Counted from the first letter of the stretch, positions 14,842 to 23,962 are shown. The stretch is DNA of 39,182 nt from Pseudomonadota bacterium (GCA_018241335.1 JAFEEA010000012.1:1-39182); one strand, 5' to 3'. The notes: generated by a model not told the origin, from the letters alone. A program made the numbers and translations.

Positions 14842-16647
14842 TCAAACCTTCTTCGGCGCCGCGATCCCCGGCCCCTTGGTCGCCGCCACCGTCCAGGTGG
14901 AGGTCACCTCGGCCTTGTAGGGCTTGGCCGCCGTCTCGACCCCGATCAGTTCGGCGCGGGCCTCGGCGTGGGACAGGGTCAGGCGGATGTAGCCGCGGGT
15001 GACCTGGTCGCAATGCTTGACCTCGGGGTTCTGGGCCACGAACACCTCGCCGGCCTGGAAGCCGAAGTGGTCGCCCATGCCGGGGCTGGTGATGGCGCTG
15101 GTCCCGAACTCCACCGCCACCCGCGTCCCCGCCGCATCCGCCAGGTCGTTGACCCAGAAGGCGTGGCTGTCGCCGGACAGGACCAGGGTGTTGGCGCCGG
15201 GCGCGGACTTGATGGCGTCGTAGACCCGTTCGCGCGCGGCCGGATAGCCGTTCCAGGCGTCGAGGTCGTAGGGGGCGGGAATGCTCAGGGCGTCGAAGAC
15301 GCGCTCGATATAGGCCTTCTCCCTATCCGACTTGCCCGCCAGCAGCCGCGCATAACCGGCCGCGCCCAGGAAGCCACGGGCGTCCGGGTTCAGCATGCGG
15401 GCCATGACCACCTCGTTGCCGAGCACCTGCCAGGGCCGGCCGGCCTCGACCGAGGCGCGCAGCTCCGCCCCCAGCCAGGCCTCCTGGGCGGGGCCAAGCA
15501 TCTGGCGGGCGGGATCCTCGACATAGGCTTTCACGGCGACCAGGTCCGGACCGACGATGTAGGGCGCGGGCGGGCGGCCGTTCGCCGCCGCCATGGCCTC
15601 GCGCACCGTCTTGATCACGGCCGGATCGGTGACCTGGCGCGGGCGTCCGGGGCCGGAGGCGTCGAAGATCGCCTGGCCCACGTCGTCCGGCCGTTCGCGT
15701 TCCAGCTGGTACGAGCGAGCCATCAGCCGGCTCTCGACCATGATCAGGCTGGCCAGGTCGCCGAACTGGAAGCTGCGGTTGATGGCCTCGAAGGCCCGGC
15801 CCGGCTCCGGCTCGCGGATCGGCATCCACTCGTAGTAGGCCCTGAGCGCGGCCTGCTCACGCGCGCGCCAGTCGCCCTCGGTCTTGTCGTGGTGGTTCTC
15901 GGCCCCGCCGATCCAGTCGTCGTTGGCGACCTCGTGATCGTCCCAGACGCAGATCCAGGGCGCGCGGGCGTGGGCGGCCTGGAGGTCGGGGTCGCGCTTG
16001 TACTGGGCGTGGCGGGTCCGGTAGTCGGCCAGGGTGACGCAGTCGTGGGCCGGCTCATGCGCGCGGCCGAGCTTGTCGCCCATCTCCATGCCGTAGGAGC
16101 CGGGGCCGCCGTATTCGTAGATGTAGTCGCCCAGCTCGACCACGGCGTCGAGGCGGTCCAGGCCGGCGATGTGGTGATAGGCGTTGAACCAGCCCTGCGG
16201 ATAGAGCGAGCAGGTGACCACCGCCAGCACCAGGTCCGCCGTCGGCCCGCTGGGGAGGGTGCGCGCGCGACCGACCGCCGAGGTCGCGCCGCCGGTGCGG
16301 CCGCCCACGAGGAAGCGGTACCAGTAGTCCTGGCCGGGCTTCAGGCCCGTCACGTCGACCTTGACCGTGAAATCGCGCGGGGCGGCGGCCTGGGTCACGC
16401 CGCTGGCGGCGGGGCGGGCGAAGTCGGCGCTTTCGCTGACCTCCCAGCGCACGGGGATCGGCGCCGCGCCCTCGGCGGTCACCCGCGTCCAGATCACCAG
16501 CCGGTCGGCCAGGGGATCGCCGCTGGCGACGCCGTGCAGGAACCTGGCGTCCGCCGCCGCGACGGGCGCAACCTCGGCCGCGGCCTTCAGCGGCGCCGCC
16601 GCGCCCAGGCCCAACAGGGCCAGCGCCCCACGTCGATCGATCCTCAT
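14842..16647 (-). CDS. phoD: PhoD-type alkaline phosphatase/phosphodiesterase
   Basis: This 601-residue exported metalloenzyme hydrolyses phosphate mono- and diesters outside the cytoplasm. The N-terminus (MRIDRRGALALLGLGAAAP) looks like a Tat signal, as expected for PhoD, which folds with its metals before export. The PhoD N-terminal domain (FLHGVASGDPLADRLVIWTRVT) is followed by the catalytic metallophosphatase domain with VVTCSLYPQG, ELGDYIYEYG and WDDHEVANDDW, and a C-terminal SGDSHAFWVNDL and FGTSAITSPG. It diverges from the ferritin-like gene. I see no convincing Pho box. Confidence 0.92.
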   Translation of the reverse strand: MRIDRRGALALLGLGAAAPLKAAAEVAPVAAADARFLHGVASGDPLADRLVIWTRVTAEGAAPIPVRWEVSESADFARPAASGVTQAAAPRDFTVKVDVTGLKPGQDYWYRFLVGGRTGGATSAVGRARTLPSGPTADLVLAVVTCSLYPQGWFNAYHHIAGLDRLDAVVELGDYIYEYGGPGSYGMEMGDKLGRAHEPAHDCVTLADYRTRHAQYKRDPDLQAAHARAPWICVWDDHEVANDDWIGGAENHHDKTEGDWRAREQAALRAYYEWMPIREPEPGRAFEAINRSFQFGDLASLIMVESRLMARSYQLERERPDDVGQAIFDASGPGRPRQVTDPAVIKTVREAMAAANGRPPAPYIVGPDLVAVKAYVEDPARQMLGPAQEAWLGAELRASVEAGRPWQVLGNEVVMARMLNPDARGFLGAAGYARLLAGKSDREKAYIERVFDALSIPAPYDLDAWNGYPAARERVYDAIKSAPGANTLVLSGDSHAFWVNDLADAAGTRVAVEFGTSAITSPGMGDHFGFQAGEVFVAQNPEVKHCDQVTRGYIRLTLSHAEARAELIGVETAAKPYKAEVTSTWTVAATKGPGIAAPKKV

Positions 16648-16733
16648 GCGTCCTCCGGCTGCGCTCGTGCGTTATGGCCGCGCCACGACAACAACCGGGA
16701 CCTATGGTCCCATCGCATGACAGGAGCTTGACG

Positions 16734-17048
16734 ATGTCCAGCGAAGGCCTGCACGTCCCGCGTGAGAAGCTGCGGCGCGAGACCTTGAACCTGCACTACG
16801 CCATCACATCGCTGATCGAGGAGCTGGAAGCCGTCGACTGGTACCGCCAGCGCGCCGACGATTGCGACGACCCGGCCTTGCGGGCCATCCTGCTGCACAA
16901 CGCCGACGAGGAGGTCGAGCACGCCTCCATGGCCCTGGAGTGGATCCGCCGCCAGGACGCCCGCTTCGACAAGGAGCTGCGGGAATACCTGTTCACCGAG
17001 GGCTCGATCACCGGACGCGAGGAAGCGGCCATGGGCAAGGGCGCCTGA
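16734..17048 (+). CDS. Encapsulated-ferritin-type (EncFtn) ferroxidase homologue
   Basis: This 104-residue, mostly helical protein closely resembles the EncFtn family (Rru_A0973 type) normally packed inside encapsulin shells to oxidise and store iron. The segment EELEAVDWYRQR, then HNADEEVEHASMALEWIRR and LREYLFTEGSI are hallmarks. The expected iron ligands are kept with constant spacing: E30, E32, W36, Y37, E60 and H63, each about two residues before the R. rubrum positions as I recall them. ATG 16734 is preceded by AGGAG at seven bases. The protein ends GREEAAMGKGA, with no recognisable C-terminal encapsulin-targeting peptide, and no shell gene is within the window. It lies four bases before the pseudouridine synthase gene. 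Confidence 0.88.
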   Translation: MSSEGLHVPREKLRRETLNLHYAITSLIEELEAVDWYRQRADDCDDPALRAILLHNADEEVEHASMALEWIRRQDARFDKELREYLFTEGSITGREEAAMGKGA

Positions 17049-17052
17049 CGCC

Positions 17053-18090
17053 ATGACGGGCGGAACCGAGCTGACCGTGGCCCTGGACGACGACACCGAG
17101 GACGAGGGCCTGGCCGAGACCCTCGATCCCGGCGTGCGCGTGGTCGAACTGGACGCCGGCGGGCGGCTGGACAAGGCCCTGGCCGACAAGCTGCCGGAAC
17201 TGTCGCGCTCGCGCGTGCAGGCGCTGATGGCCCAGGGCGCGGTGACCCGCGACGACGTGGTCGTGGCCGATCCCTCCGCGCGTGCGATGGCCGGGCTCTA
17301 TCGCCTGCTGATCCCGGCCGCGGTCCCGGCCGAGCCCATGCCCGAGGCGATCCCGCTGAACGTCCTCTTCGAGGACCAGCACCTGATCGTGGTCGACAAG
17401 CCCGCCGGCATGGCCGCTCACCCGGCACCGGGAACCGAGAGCGGCACCCTGGTCAACGCCCTGCTGCACCATTGCGGCGCCAGCCTTTCGGGCATCGGCG
17501 GGGTGGCCCGGCCCGGGATCGTGCACCGCCTGGACAAGGACACCTCGGGCGTCATGGTCGCCGCCAAGACCGACGCCGCCCATCAGGGCCTGTCGGCCCT
17601 GTTCGCCGCCCACGACCTGGAGCGGACCTATGTGGCCCTGACCCGCGGCGCGCCCACGCCCGCCCAGGGGACGATCCGGACGCGGATCGGCCGCTCCGCC
17701 AACGATCGCAAGAAGATGGCGGTGCTGAAGGCCGGCGGGCGCGAGGCCGTCACCCACTATGTGACCGCCAGCGTCTTTGGCGCGGGCGGCAAGCCCGGCG
17801 CCCGGCCCCTGGCCGGCAAGGTCCGCTGCACCCTGGAAACCGGCCGCACCCACCAGATCCGCGTGCACCTGGCCTCCGTCGGCGCGCCCGTGCTGGGCGA
17901 CCCGCTCTACGGCGCCGGCTCGCCCGCCGCCCCGGTGAAGGCGGCGATCGCCGAGGCCGGGCTCGCGCGCCAGGCCCTGCACGCCGCCGTGCTCGGATTC
18001 CGCCACCCGATCACCGGCGAGGCCCTGCGCTTCGCGACCGCGCTTCCCGCCGACATGGCGGCCCTGGAGGCGCTGCTGGCGGGGCTGTGA
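17053..18090 (+). CDS. rluD: RluD-type 23S rRNA pseudouridine synthase
   Basis: This 345-residue RluA/RluD-family enzyme has an N-terminal S4 RNA-binding domain (residues about 25-90: GGRLDKALADKLPELSRSRVQALMAQGAV) and a catalytic domain with VLFEDQHLIVVDKPAGM, GIVHRLDKDTSG (catalytic D161) and LETGRTHQIRVHLASVG. The S4 domain and length favour RluD over RluA. The N-terminal 20 residues are acidic and unrelated to the fold. It starts four bases after the ferritin-like gene; the same order occurs, as far as I recall, just upstream of rpoH in Caulobacter relatives. Confidence 0.93.
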   Translation: MTGGTELTVALDDDTEDEGLAETLDPGVRVVELDAGGRLDKALADKLPELSRSRVQALMAQGAVTRDDVVVADPSARAMAGLYRLLIPAAVPAEPMPEAIPLNVLFEDQHLIVVDKPAGMAAHPAPGTESGTLVNALLHHCGASLSGIGGVARPGIVHRLDKDTSGVMVAAKTDAAHQGLSALFAAHDLERTYVALTRGAPTPAQGTIRTRIGRSANDRKKMAVLKAGGREAVTHYVTASVFGAGGKPGARPLAGKVRCTLETGRTHQIRVHLASVGAPVLGDPLYGAGSPAAPVKAAIAEAGLARQALHAAVLGFRHPITGEALRFATALPADMAALEALLAGL

Positions 18091-18103
18091 GGGGCTCCTC
18101 CAC

Positions 18104-18135
18104 CCGCTCACCCCGGCGAAGGCCGGGGTGAGCGG
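18104..18135. terminator. Perfect 14-bp hairpin after rluD
   Basis: CCGCTCACCCCGGC (18104-18117) pairs perfectly with GCCGGGGTGAGCGG (18122-18135) around a GAAG loop. It begins 14 bases after the rluD stop codon. There is no T-run, so it may be a repeat-type stabilising hairpin rather than a true intrinsic terminator. Confidence 0.5.
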
Positions 18136-18299
18136 ACGATAGGGGGCGGTCTTGAACCCCGACCGTCATTGCTGACAGAACGTGACGTGAACATCCGCTA
18201 GGGTTCCGGCGTTCGGTCTCCACGGAAACGGCCGGCGGCGCGCCTATGGTACAATAGCGCCGCTGACAGTCGCCTTAAGAAACCTTCACGTCCCGGCGT

Positions 18300-18328
18300 C
18301 TTAAAACCGGGGCAACCGATACCTATCT
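18300..18328 (+). promoter_or_regulatory. Candidate sigma-32 promoter of rpoH
   Basis: CTTAAAA (18300-18306), a 14-base spacer and ACCTATCT (18321-18328) resemble the heat-shock consensus CTTGAAA-N14-CCCCATNT. It lies about 70 bases before the rpoH start. In Caulobacter rpoH is known to be autoregulated from a sigma-32-type promoter. The rest of the 312-base gap (18091-18402) holds the hairpin above and a TACAAT at 18250-18255 with no matching -35 element. Confidence 0.45.
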
Positions 18329-18402
18329 TGTCTTGTTGAAGGGGGTGGCGCCGGCGCGTGCGCGCGTTGCGACGACATTCCGAGTCAGAAGGGGAAAGTA
18401 CC

Positions 18403-19296
18403 ATGGCCAATGCAACCGCGCTCGCCGTCATGTCGCCGGAAGGCGGCCTCTCGCGCTATCTGACGGAGATCCGCAAGTTTCCGATGCTGGCCAAGGACGA
18501 GGAGTTCATGCTCGCCAAGGCCTGGAAGGAACACCAGGACCCGCAGGCGGCCCACCGTCTCGTCACCAGCCACCTGCGCCTCGTCGCCAAGATCGCCATG
18601 GGCTATCGCGGCTACGGCCTGCCCATCGGGGAAGTGATCTCCGAGGGCAACGTCGGCCTCATGCAGGCGGTCAAGAAGTTCGAGCCCGACAAGGGCTTCC
18701 GCCTGGCGACCTACGCCATGTGGTGGATCCGCGCCTCGATCCAGGAATACATCCTGCGCTCGTGGTCGCTGGTGAAGATGGGCACGACGGCGGCGCAGAA
18801 GAAGCTGTTCTTCAACCTGCGCAAGGCCAAGAGCGAGATCAGCGCCCTGGAAGAGGGCGACCTGCATCCCGAACACGTCCGCCAGATCGCCACCAAGCTG
18901 GGCGTGCTGGACGAGGAAGTCGTGTCCATGAACCGGCGCCTCTCCGGCGGCGGCGACGCCTCGCTGAACGCGCCTCTGCGCTCTGACAGCGAGAACGAGT
19001 GGCAGGACTGGCTGGAAGACAAGGACGCCGTCAGCCAGGAAACCAAGCTGGCCGAGGACGAGGAACAGTCGATCCGCATGAGCCTGCTCGAAGAGGCGAT
19101 GACGGAGCTGACCGACCGCGAGCGCCACATCCTGACCGAGCGCCGGCTGAAGGACGACCCCACCACCCTGGAGGAACTGGCCTCGCAATACGGCGTCAGC
19201 CGCGAGCGCGTGCGCCAGATCGAGGTGCGGGCGTTCGAGAAGCTGCAGAAGGCCATGCGCGCGGCCGCCACCGAGCGCAATCTCGTCGACGCCTGA
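18403..19296 (+). CDS. rpoH: RNA polymerase heat-shock sigma factor RpoH
   Basis: This 297-residue sigma-32 factor directs transcription of chaperone and protease genes. Region 2 is complete (HLRLVAKIAMGYRGYGLP, GFRLATYAMWWIRASIQEYIL), the RpoH box QKKLFFNLRKAK is present and identifies the subfamily, and region 4 ends with SRERVRQIEVRAFEKLQKAM. ATG 18403 follows GGGGAAAG; an in-frame start at 18358 is less likely because it adds residues foreign to the family. The upstream gap carries a candidate heat-shock promoter. A hairpin terminator follows directly and is shared with the convergent histidine phosphatase gene. Confidence 0.98.
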   Translation: MANATALAVMSPEGGLSRYLTEIRKFPMLAKDEEFMLAKAWKEHQDPQAAHRLVTSHLRLVAKIAMGYRGYGLPIGEVISEGNVGLMQAVKKFEPDKGFRLATYAMWWIRASIQEYILRSWSLVKMGTTAAQKKLFFNLRKAKSEISALEEGDLHPEHVRQIATKLGVLDEEVVSMNRRLSGGGDASLNAPLRSDSENEWQDWLEDKDAVSQETKLAEDEEQSIRMSLLEEAMTELTDRERHILTERRLKDDPTTLEELASQYGVSRERVRQIEVRAFEKLQKAMRAAATERNLVDA

Positions 19297-19304
19297 TTTG
19301 GCGC

Positions 19305-19330
19305 GGCCTGCCCGGGAGACCGGGCGGGCC
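19305..19330. terminator. Hairpin terminator between convergent genes
   Basis: GGCCTGCCCGG (19305-19315) pairs with CCGGGCGGGCC (19320-19330), with one G-T pair and a GAGA loop. It occupies almost the whole 34-base gap between rpoH and the opposing gene and could serve both directions. The T-run is minimal. Confidence 0.6.
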
Positions 19331-19921
19331 TTAGCCTGCGGTGACGGCGGCGTCCGCCTCCAGGTGGGCGGTGTCGTTGAGGCTGACCAGGTTCCGCTGG
19401 CCGGCGCGGGCGCACATGTAGCGGTGCACGCTGGTGTAGACCGGCTCGAAGAACAGCCGCGGGGCCATGCCCAGCACATGGGCGGTCCAGACGTTGATCA
19501 CACCGCCGTGGCAGAACACCGCCACGCGGCGGCCGGGATTGTCGGCGATGATCTGTTCCAGGGCGGCCACCACGTCGGCCTGGAAGGCTTCGATGTCGGT
19601 TCCATGCTGGCCCTGGGCGAAGGCGAGCCAGGCGGCGTAGTCGTCGCGCTTGAGCTCTTCCATCGGCGTGTAGGCGCCGGTTCCCCGATCGAACTCGCAG
19701 ATGCCGTCGTGGGTCGAGATCGCGTGGCCGGCGGCGGCGGCGAAGGGCTCGGCGGTCTGGATGGCGCGCTTCATGGTGCTGGCCCAGACCGCGTCGATGG
19801 GCTCGCGCGCCAGCCTGGACGCGACGCGCCGGGCCTGGTCATGGCCGATATCGGACAGCGGCGGATCGGCGGTCTCGGCGCTGCGCACCGGCAGGCCATG
19901 GCGGATGAGGATCAGTTCCAT
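19331..19921 (-). CDS. Histidine phosphatase family protein
   Basis: This 196-residue protein belongs to the phosphoglycerate-mutase-like superfamily. The catalytic RHG motif is at the N-terminus (MELILIRHGLPV), followed by PLSDIGHDQARRVASRL, the second arginine in WASTMKRAIQTAEP, the acid in ICEFDRG, and the second catalytic histidine in VAVFCHGGVIN. All four catalytic positions are present, so activity is expected, but the substrate cannot be predicted. It converges with rpoH across a shared hairpin. Confidence 0.9.
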   Translation of the reverse strand: MELILIRHGLPVRSAETADPPLSDIGHDQARRVASRLAREPIDAVWASTMKRAIQTAEPFAAAAGHAISTHDGICEFDRGTGAYTPMEELKRDDYAAWLAFAQGQHGTDIEAFQADVVAALEQIIADNPGRRVAVFCHGGVINVWTAHVLGMAPRLFFEPVYTSVHRYMCARAGQRNLVSLNDTAHLEADAAVTAG

Positions 19922-20036
19922 GCGCCGCCATCAACATGAGGGGCGCGGCGGGCGCAAGGGGGCGGCGACCGCACGCCGCGGCGGCGGGCGACATCCGTCC
20001 TTGCTATTTGGGCGGCAAGCGCCCACGCCCTGATCC

Positions 20037-20189
20037 ATGGACACGCGCGCTGCATATCTCGAGAAAGCGGTCGACTGCCGCAAGAAGGCGGCCAAGGCCG
20101 CACCTATCGCTCTGGTGAAGCACTTCCAGGCCGAAGAAGCCCGGTGGCTGGCCCTGGCTGAGGCCGCGGGCAAGCCCAAGGACGAGTAG
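20037..20189 (+). CDS. Small helical hypothetical protein (50 aa)
   Basis: ATG 20037 opens a 50-codon frame ending TAG at 20187-20189. The protein has alternating charged and alanine residues (AYLEKAVDCRKKAAKAAP, then FQAEEARWLALAEAAG), which predicts one or two amphipathic helices. It resembles the very short proteins common in alphaproteobacteria with a YLxKAxxCxxxA...WxxLA pattern; their role is unknown to me. No strong ribosome-binding site is visible. It stands between two leftward genes, with 115 bases before it, and ends 21 bases from the opposing aldo/keto reductase gene. Confidence 0.65.
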   Translation: MDTRAAYLEKAVDCRKKAAKAAPIALVKHFQAEEARWLALAEAAGKPKDE

Positions 20190-20210
20190 TTCAGAGCAAG
20201 TGACGGCGCG

Positions 20211-21098
20211 CTAGGCCGCCGTCTGCGAGCCCTGCCAGCGGCGGTCGTCGACGACGTCGGGGTCGTCGAGGGCCATATCGTCCCAGTCGAGGTCCGGCGG
20301 CGGGCTGGAGGCGGCGGCGACCACGGCCTGAAGCTCGGCGGCGGTGGCGGCGCCGACGATGACGGCGTCGGCCTCCGGGCGCGACAGGGCGAAGCCGAGC
20401 GCCGCCTGGAGCGGGTCGGAGCGGCCCTCGGCGATCATCCGGCGGGCTCGCGACAGGCGCGCGGCGGCGCTCTTGTACTGGCTGGGCACCCGGTCGGGGG
20501 GCAGGAACAGCAGCCCGTTCAGGAACACCGAGCGCAGGTGCACCTCGATGCCCAGGGCCTTCACGGCGGCCAGGCTGCCGTCCATCAGCAGGCGCTGGTC
20601 GAGCAGGGACACCGGGGCCTGGATCAGGTCGGGCCGGAAGCGGCGGGCGAGGCCGGCCGGATCGTCCGACGCATAGGCCGAGATGCCGACACGGTTGAAC
20701 AGGCCGGCGTCGCGCAGGGCGAAGAGCCGCTCCCACATGGCCATGCCAGAGGGCGAGAAGAGATCGCCGGCGGACTGCACGACGATGGAGTCGGCGCCGG
20801 TCAGGCCCAGGCGGGCCAGGGCGGCGCGCGCTTCGGCCTCGACGAAGTCCGGGCCGCGATCGCCGCGCGGCGCCTTGATCGAGACACGCAGGCAGGACGG
20901 CCGCGGCAGCACCGAGCCCAGCACCGCCTCGGCGTGGGCGGAGGCCGCGCCGGTGTCGAGCACCGACAGGCCCGAACGCGCCGCGATGGCCAGGATCTCG
21001 CGCACCTCGAGCTCGGGGGGACGGCCGCGCCCCGCGGCGCCGCCATCGAGGCCGAACTGGGCCGTTCCGAGGCCGAGCTTGGAAACCAGGGGATGCAT
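20211..21098 (-). CDS. Aldo/keto reductase-like protein with altered active site
   Basis: This 295-residue TIM-barrel protein has the AKR outline: LGLGTAQFGL at the N-terminus, a strand-helix pattern with VLDTGAAS, VSIKAPRG and RVGISAYAS, and the C-terminal nucleotide-site region LGFALSRPEADAVIVGAATAAEL. The Asp (DTGAAS) and Lys (SIKAP) of the catalytic tetrad are in place. The Tyr expected in DTAxxYG is Ser, and the His expected near IVVQSAGDL is absent. It may bind NADP(H) without being a conventional reductase, or use different chemistry. It is convergent with the 50-residue gene and divergent from xdhC (121-base gap). Confidence 0.8.
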   Translation of the reverse strand: MHPLVSKLGLGTAQFGLDGGAAGRGRPPELEVREILAIAARSGLSVLDTGAASAHAEAVLGSVLPRPSCLRVSIKAPRGDRGPDFVEAEARAALARLGLTGADSIVVQSAGDLFSPSGMAMWERLFALRDAGLFNRVGISAYASDDPAGLARRFRPDLIQAPVSLLDQRLLMDGSLAAVKALGIEVHLRSVFLNGLLFLPPDRVPSQYKSAAARLSRARRMIAEGRSDPLQAALGFALSRPEADAVIVGAATAAELQAVVAAASSPPPDLDWDDMALDDPDVVDDRRWQGSQTAA

Positions 21099-21219
21099 CA
21101 GGTGGAGACTGATCCGTGCCGGGGGTGTCTTACGACTCGTTCACCGTCCTACGCCCAGACCCTAAAGAAGCCGTATCCAGGACATTGCCGAGCGGTTAAT
21201 CCGGGCCAATATCCATCCG

Positions 21220-22284
21220 ATGCCAGAAACCTCGCCCGAACCGTCCGTGGGGTCGATTTTCGAACCCCTTCCCGAGTGGCCGCTGTTCGGCTTCGCCGAC
21301 GACGCGCGCCCGGCGCTGCGGGCCGCGCTGGAGGCCGGCCTGCCCGCCGCCCTGGCCACCATCGTCGCCCTGGGCGAGGGCGGACCACGGCCGGTGGGAA
21401 CCCAGATGGTGCTGGCCGAGGGGGTGGTGTCCGGCTTCCTGTCCGGCGGCTGCCTGGAAAGCGACGTGGCCGGCCACGCCCGCCAGTGCCTCGCCGACGG
21501 CCGGCCGCGCCGCCTGGTCTATGGCGAGGGCAGCCCCTGGCCGGACATTCGCCTGCTCTGCGGCGCGCGCATCGAGATCCTGCTGGAGCGCATCGCGCCG
21601 GACGACGAGGCGGCCCTGGCCCTGCTGGCGCTGGAGCAGGCGCGCGTCCCGGCCCTCTGGGTGTCGGACGGCCTTCGCCGCGCCTGCGGGCCGGTAGCGA
21701 CGGGGCCCGACACTCAGGGGGCGGGCCGGACGCCCGACGTCTGGCAGGGCGCCTTCAGCCGCCGCTATGACCCGGCTCTGAAGCTGATCGTGCTCGGCTC
21801 CGACCCCACGGCCCTGGCGATCGCGACCCTGGGCGGCCAGGCAGGCTGCGAGACCACCCTGGTGCGGCCCAAGGGCCCCGAGGCGCCGCCCGCCCTGCCC
21901 GGCTTCGCCTATCGCCGCGAGGAGCCGGCGGAGGCCCTGGCGGCCATCGGGCTGGACCCCTGGACGGCGGTGGCCGTGGCCACCCACGAGGCGGAGATGG
22001 ACCACGCGGCCCTGGCCATCGCCCTGCCCTCGCCCGCCTTTTACGTCGGCGCCCTGGGCGCCCGGCGGCGGGTGGCCGACCGCAAGGCGGCGCTGAAGGC
22101 GGCCGGCGTCTCCGACGGCGACGTGGAGCGCCTGCACGCCCCCATCGGCCTCGACATCGGCGGCAAGGCGCCCTGGGAGGTGGCCATCGCCGTGCTGGGC
22201 GAGATCACGGCGCTGCGGTACGCGGATGGCCTCGGACGGGGCCATGCGGCCTCCCTCCCCGCCTTGGGCAGGGTCGGCCCCTAA
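21220..22284 (+). CDS. xdhC: XdhC-family molybdenum cofactor insertion/sulfuration protein
   Basis: This 354-residue XdhC/CoxI-type protein binds molybdenum cofactor, protects it during sulfuration and hands it to xanthine-dehydrogenase-family enzymes. The N-terminal XdhC domain has PVGTQMVLAEG and the hallmark GFLSGGCLESDVAGHA; the C-terminal Rossmann-like domain has LIVLGSDPTALAIA, AVATHEAEMDHAAL and YVGALGARRRVADR. Its place beside the moa/moe operon, and near an IorAB-type hydroxylase that uses this cofactor class, supports the role. It converges with moeA (17-base gap). Confidence 0.9.
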   Translation: MPETSPEPSVGSIFEPLPEWPLFGFADDARPALRAALEAGLPAALATIVALGEGGPRPVGTQMVLAEGVVSGFLSGGCLESDVAGHARQCLADGRPRRLVYGEGSPWPDIRLLCGARIEILLERIAPDDEAALALLALEQARVPALWVSDGLRRACGPVATGPDTQGAGRTPDVWQGAFSRRYDPALKLIVLGSDPTALAIATLGGQAGCETTLVRPKGPEAPPALPGFAYRREEPAEALAAIGLDPWTAVAVATHEAEMDHAALAIALPSPAFYVGALGARRRVADRKAALKAAGVSDGDVERLHAPIGLDIGGKAPWEVAIAVLGEITALRYADGLGRGHAASLPALGRVGP

Positions 22285-22301
22285 GGATCTGCAGGAAAGC
22301 C

Positions 22302-23491
22302 TCAGGCCCGCGCGAGCAGCAGGACGTCCACGGGGTCGCCGACGTCGGCGGCCGGGGCGCCGACCGGGCGGCGGACCAGGGCGTCGGCCTCGGCGAACAC
22401 CGTCACCAGCGAGGAATCCTGATCGCGGAAGGGCGTCGCCAGCACCGCGCCATCGTCGGACCAGGCCAGGCGCGCGCGCATCCAGTGCTCACGCCCGCCA
22501 TTGGCGGCGAAGGGAACGCCGGCCCGCGCCTTGACCAGCCGCACGGCAGGGTCGGCGCCCTGCATGGCGAGGATCAGGGATCGCAGGAAGAGCTCGGCGC
22601 AGACCATGGCCGAGGCGGGATTGCCAGGCAGGCCGACCACGCGGCGGCCGTCGCCCAGGGTTCCGAACCAGGTCGGCTTGCCGGGCCGCACCGCCACGCT
22701 TTCGACGACCACGGAAAGGCCCAGGCGACCCAGCGCCGGCTTGACCAGGTCGTGGTCGCCCACCGAGGCGCCGCCGAGGGTGACCACCACGTCGCCCCCC
22801 GCGCCGGCCACGGCGTCGGCGATGGCGGCCTCGCTGTCGCCCACCGAGGCCAGCGGCAGGGGCTCGGCGCCCCAGGTCCGCAGCATGGACGTCAGGGCCG
22901 TGGTCCCGGAGTTGAAGATGTGGAAGGGGCCCGGCGCGGCGCCCGGCTCGACCACCTCCTCGCCGGTGGAGAGCACCACCACCCGGGGCCGGCGACCGAC
23001 GCCGAGGCGCGCGCGACCGGCCGAGGCCGCCAGGGACAGCCGCCAGGGGTCCAGGCGATCGCCCGCCTTCAGCAGGGTGTCGCCGGCGTGGAAGTCCTGG
23101 CCGGCGGGGCGGACGTGGTGCGCGCTCGCCACCGCGGGGACGACGACGTGATCGCCCTGGCGCTCCGCATCCTCCTGGATGACCACCGCGTCGGCGCCCT
23201 CGGGAACCACGGCGCCGGTGAAGATGCGCACCGCCTCGCCCGCCTGCAGGGGGCGCTCGTAGGGGTGGCCGGCGGCGCTTTCGCCGGCGATCCTGAGCCG
23301 CCCGGGCGCGTCGGCGGCGCGCACCGCCCAGCCGTCCATGGCCGAGGCGCGGAAGGGCGGCTGGTCACGTCCGGCGGCGACGGTCTCGGCCAGGGTGCGG
23401 CCCAGGGCGTCGGCCAGGGCGACGGTTTCGATCACGGGCGCGGCGGCGGCGGCGAGGATGCGCGCCCGGGCGTCGTCGACGGTCAGCAGCT

Positions 23492-23495
<4 letters not shown>
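22302..23495 (-). CDS. moeA: Molybdopterin molybdenumtransferase MoeA
   Basis: This 397-residue enzyme inserts molybdate into adenylylated molybdopterin. Typical parts are the N-terminal [29 protein letters not shown], the motif [48 protein letters not shown] and [17 protein letters not shown]. The length is normal and all blocks are intact. It is the last gene of the leftward molybdopterin operon and overlaps moaC by 4 bases. Confidence 0.97.

Positions 23496-23958
<463 letters not shown>

Positions 23959-23962
<4 letters not shown>

Noticed and set aside
18250-18255. TACAAT as a -10 box for rpoH
   Set aside because: It fits the hexamer well, but no TTGAC-type -35 box is at a usable distance; I kept it only as a note.
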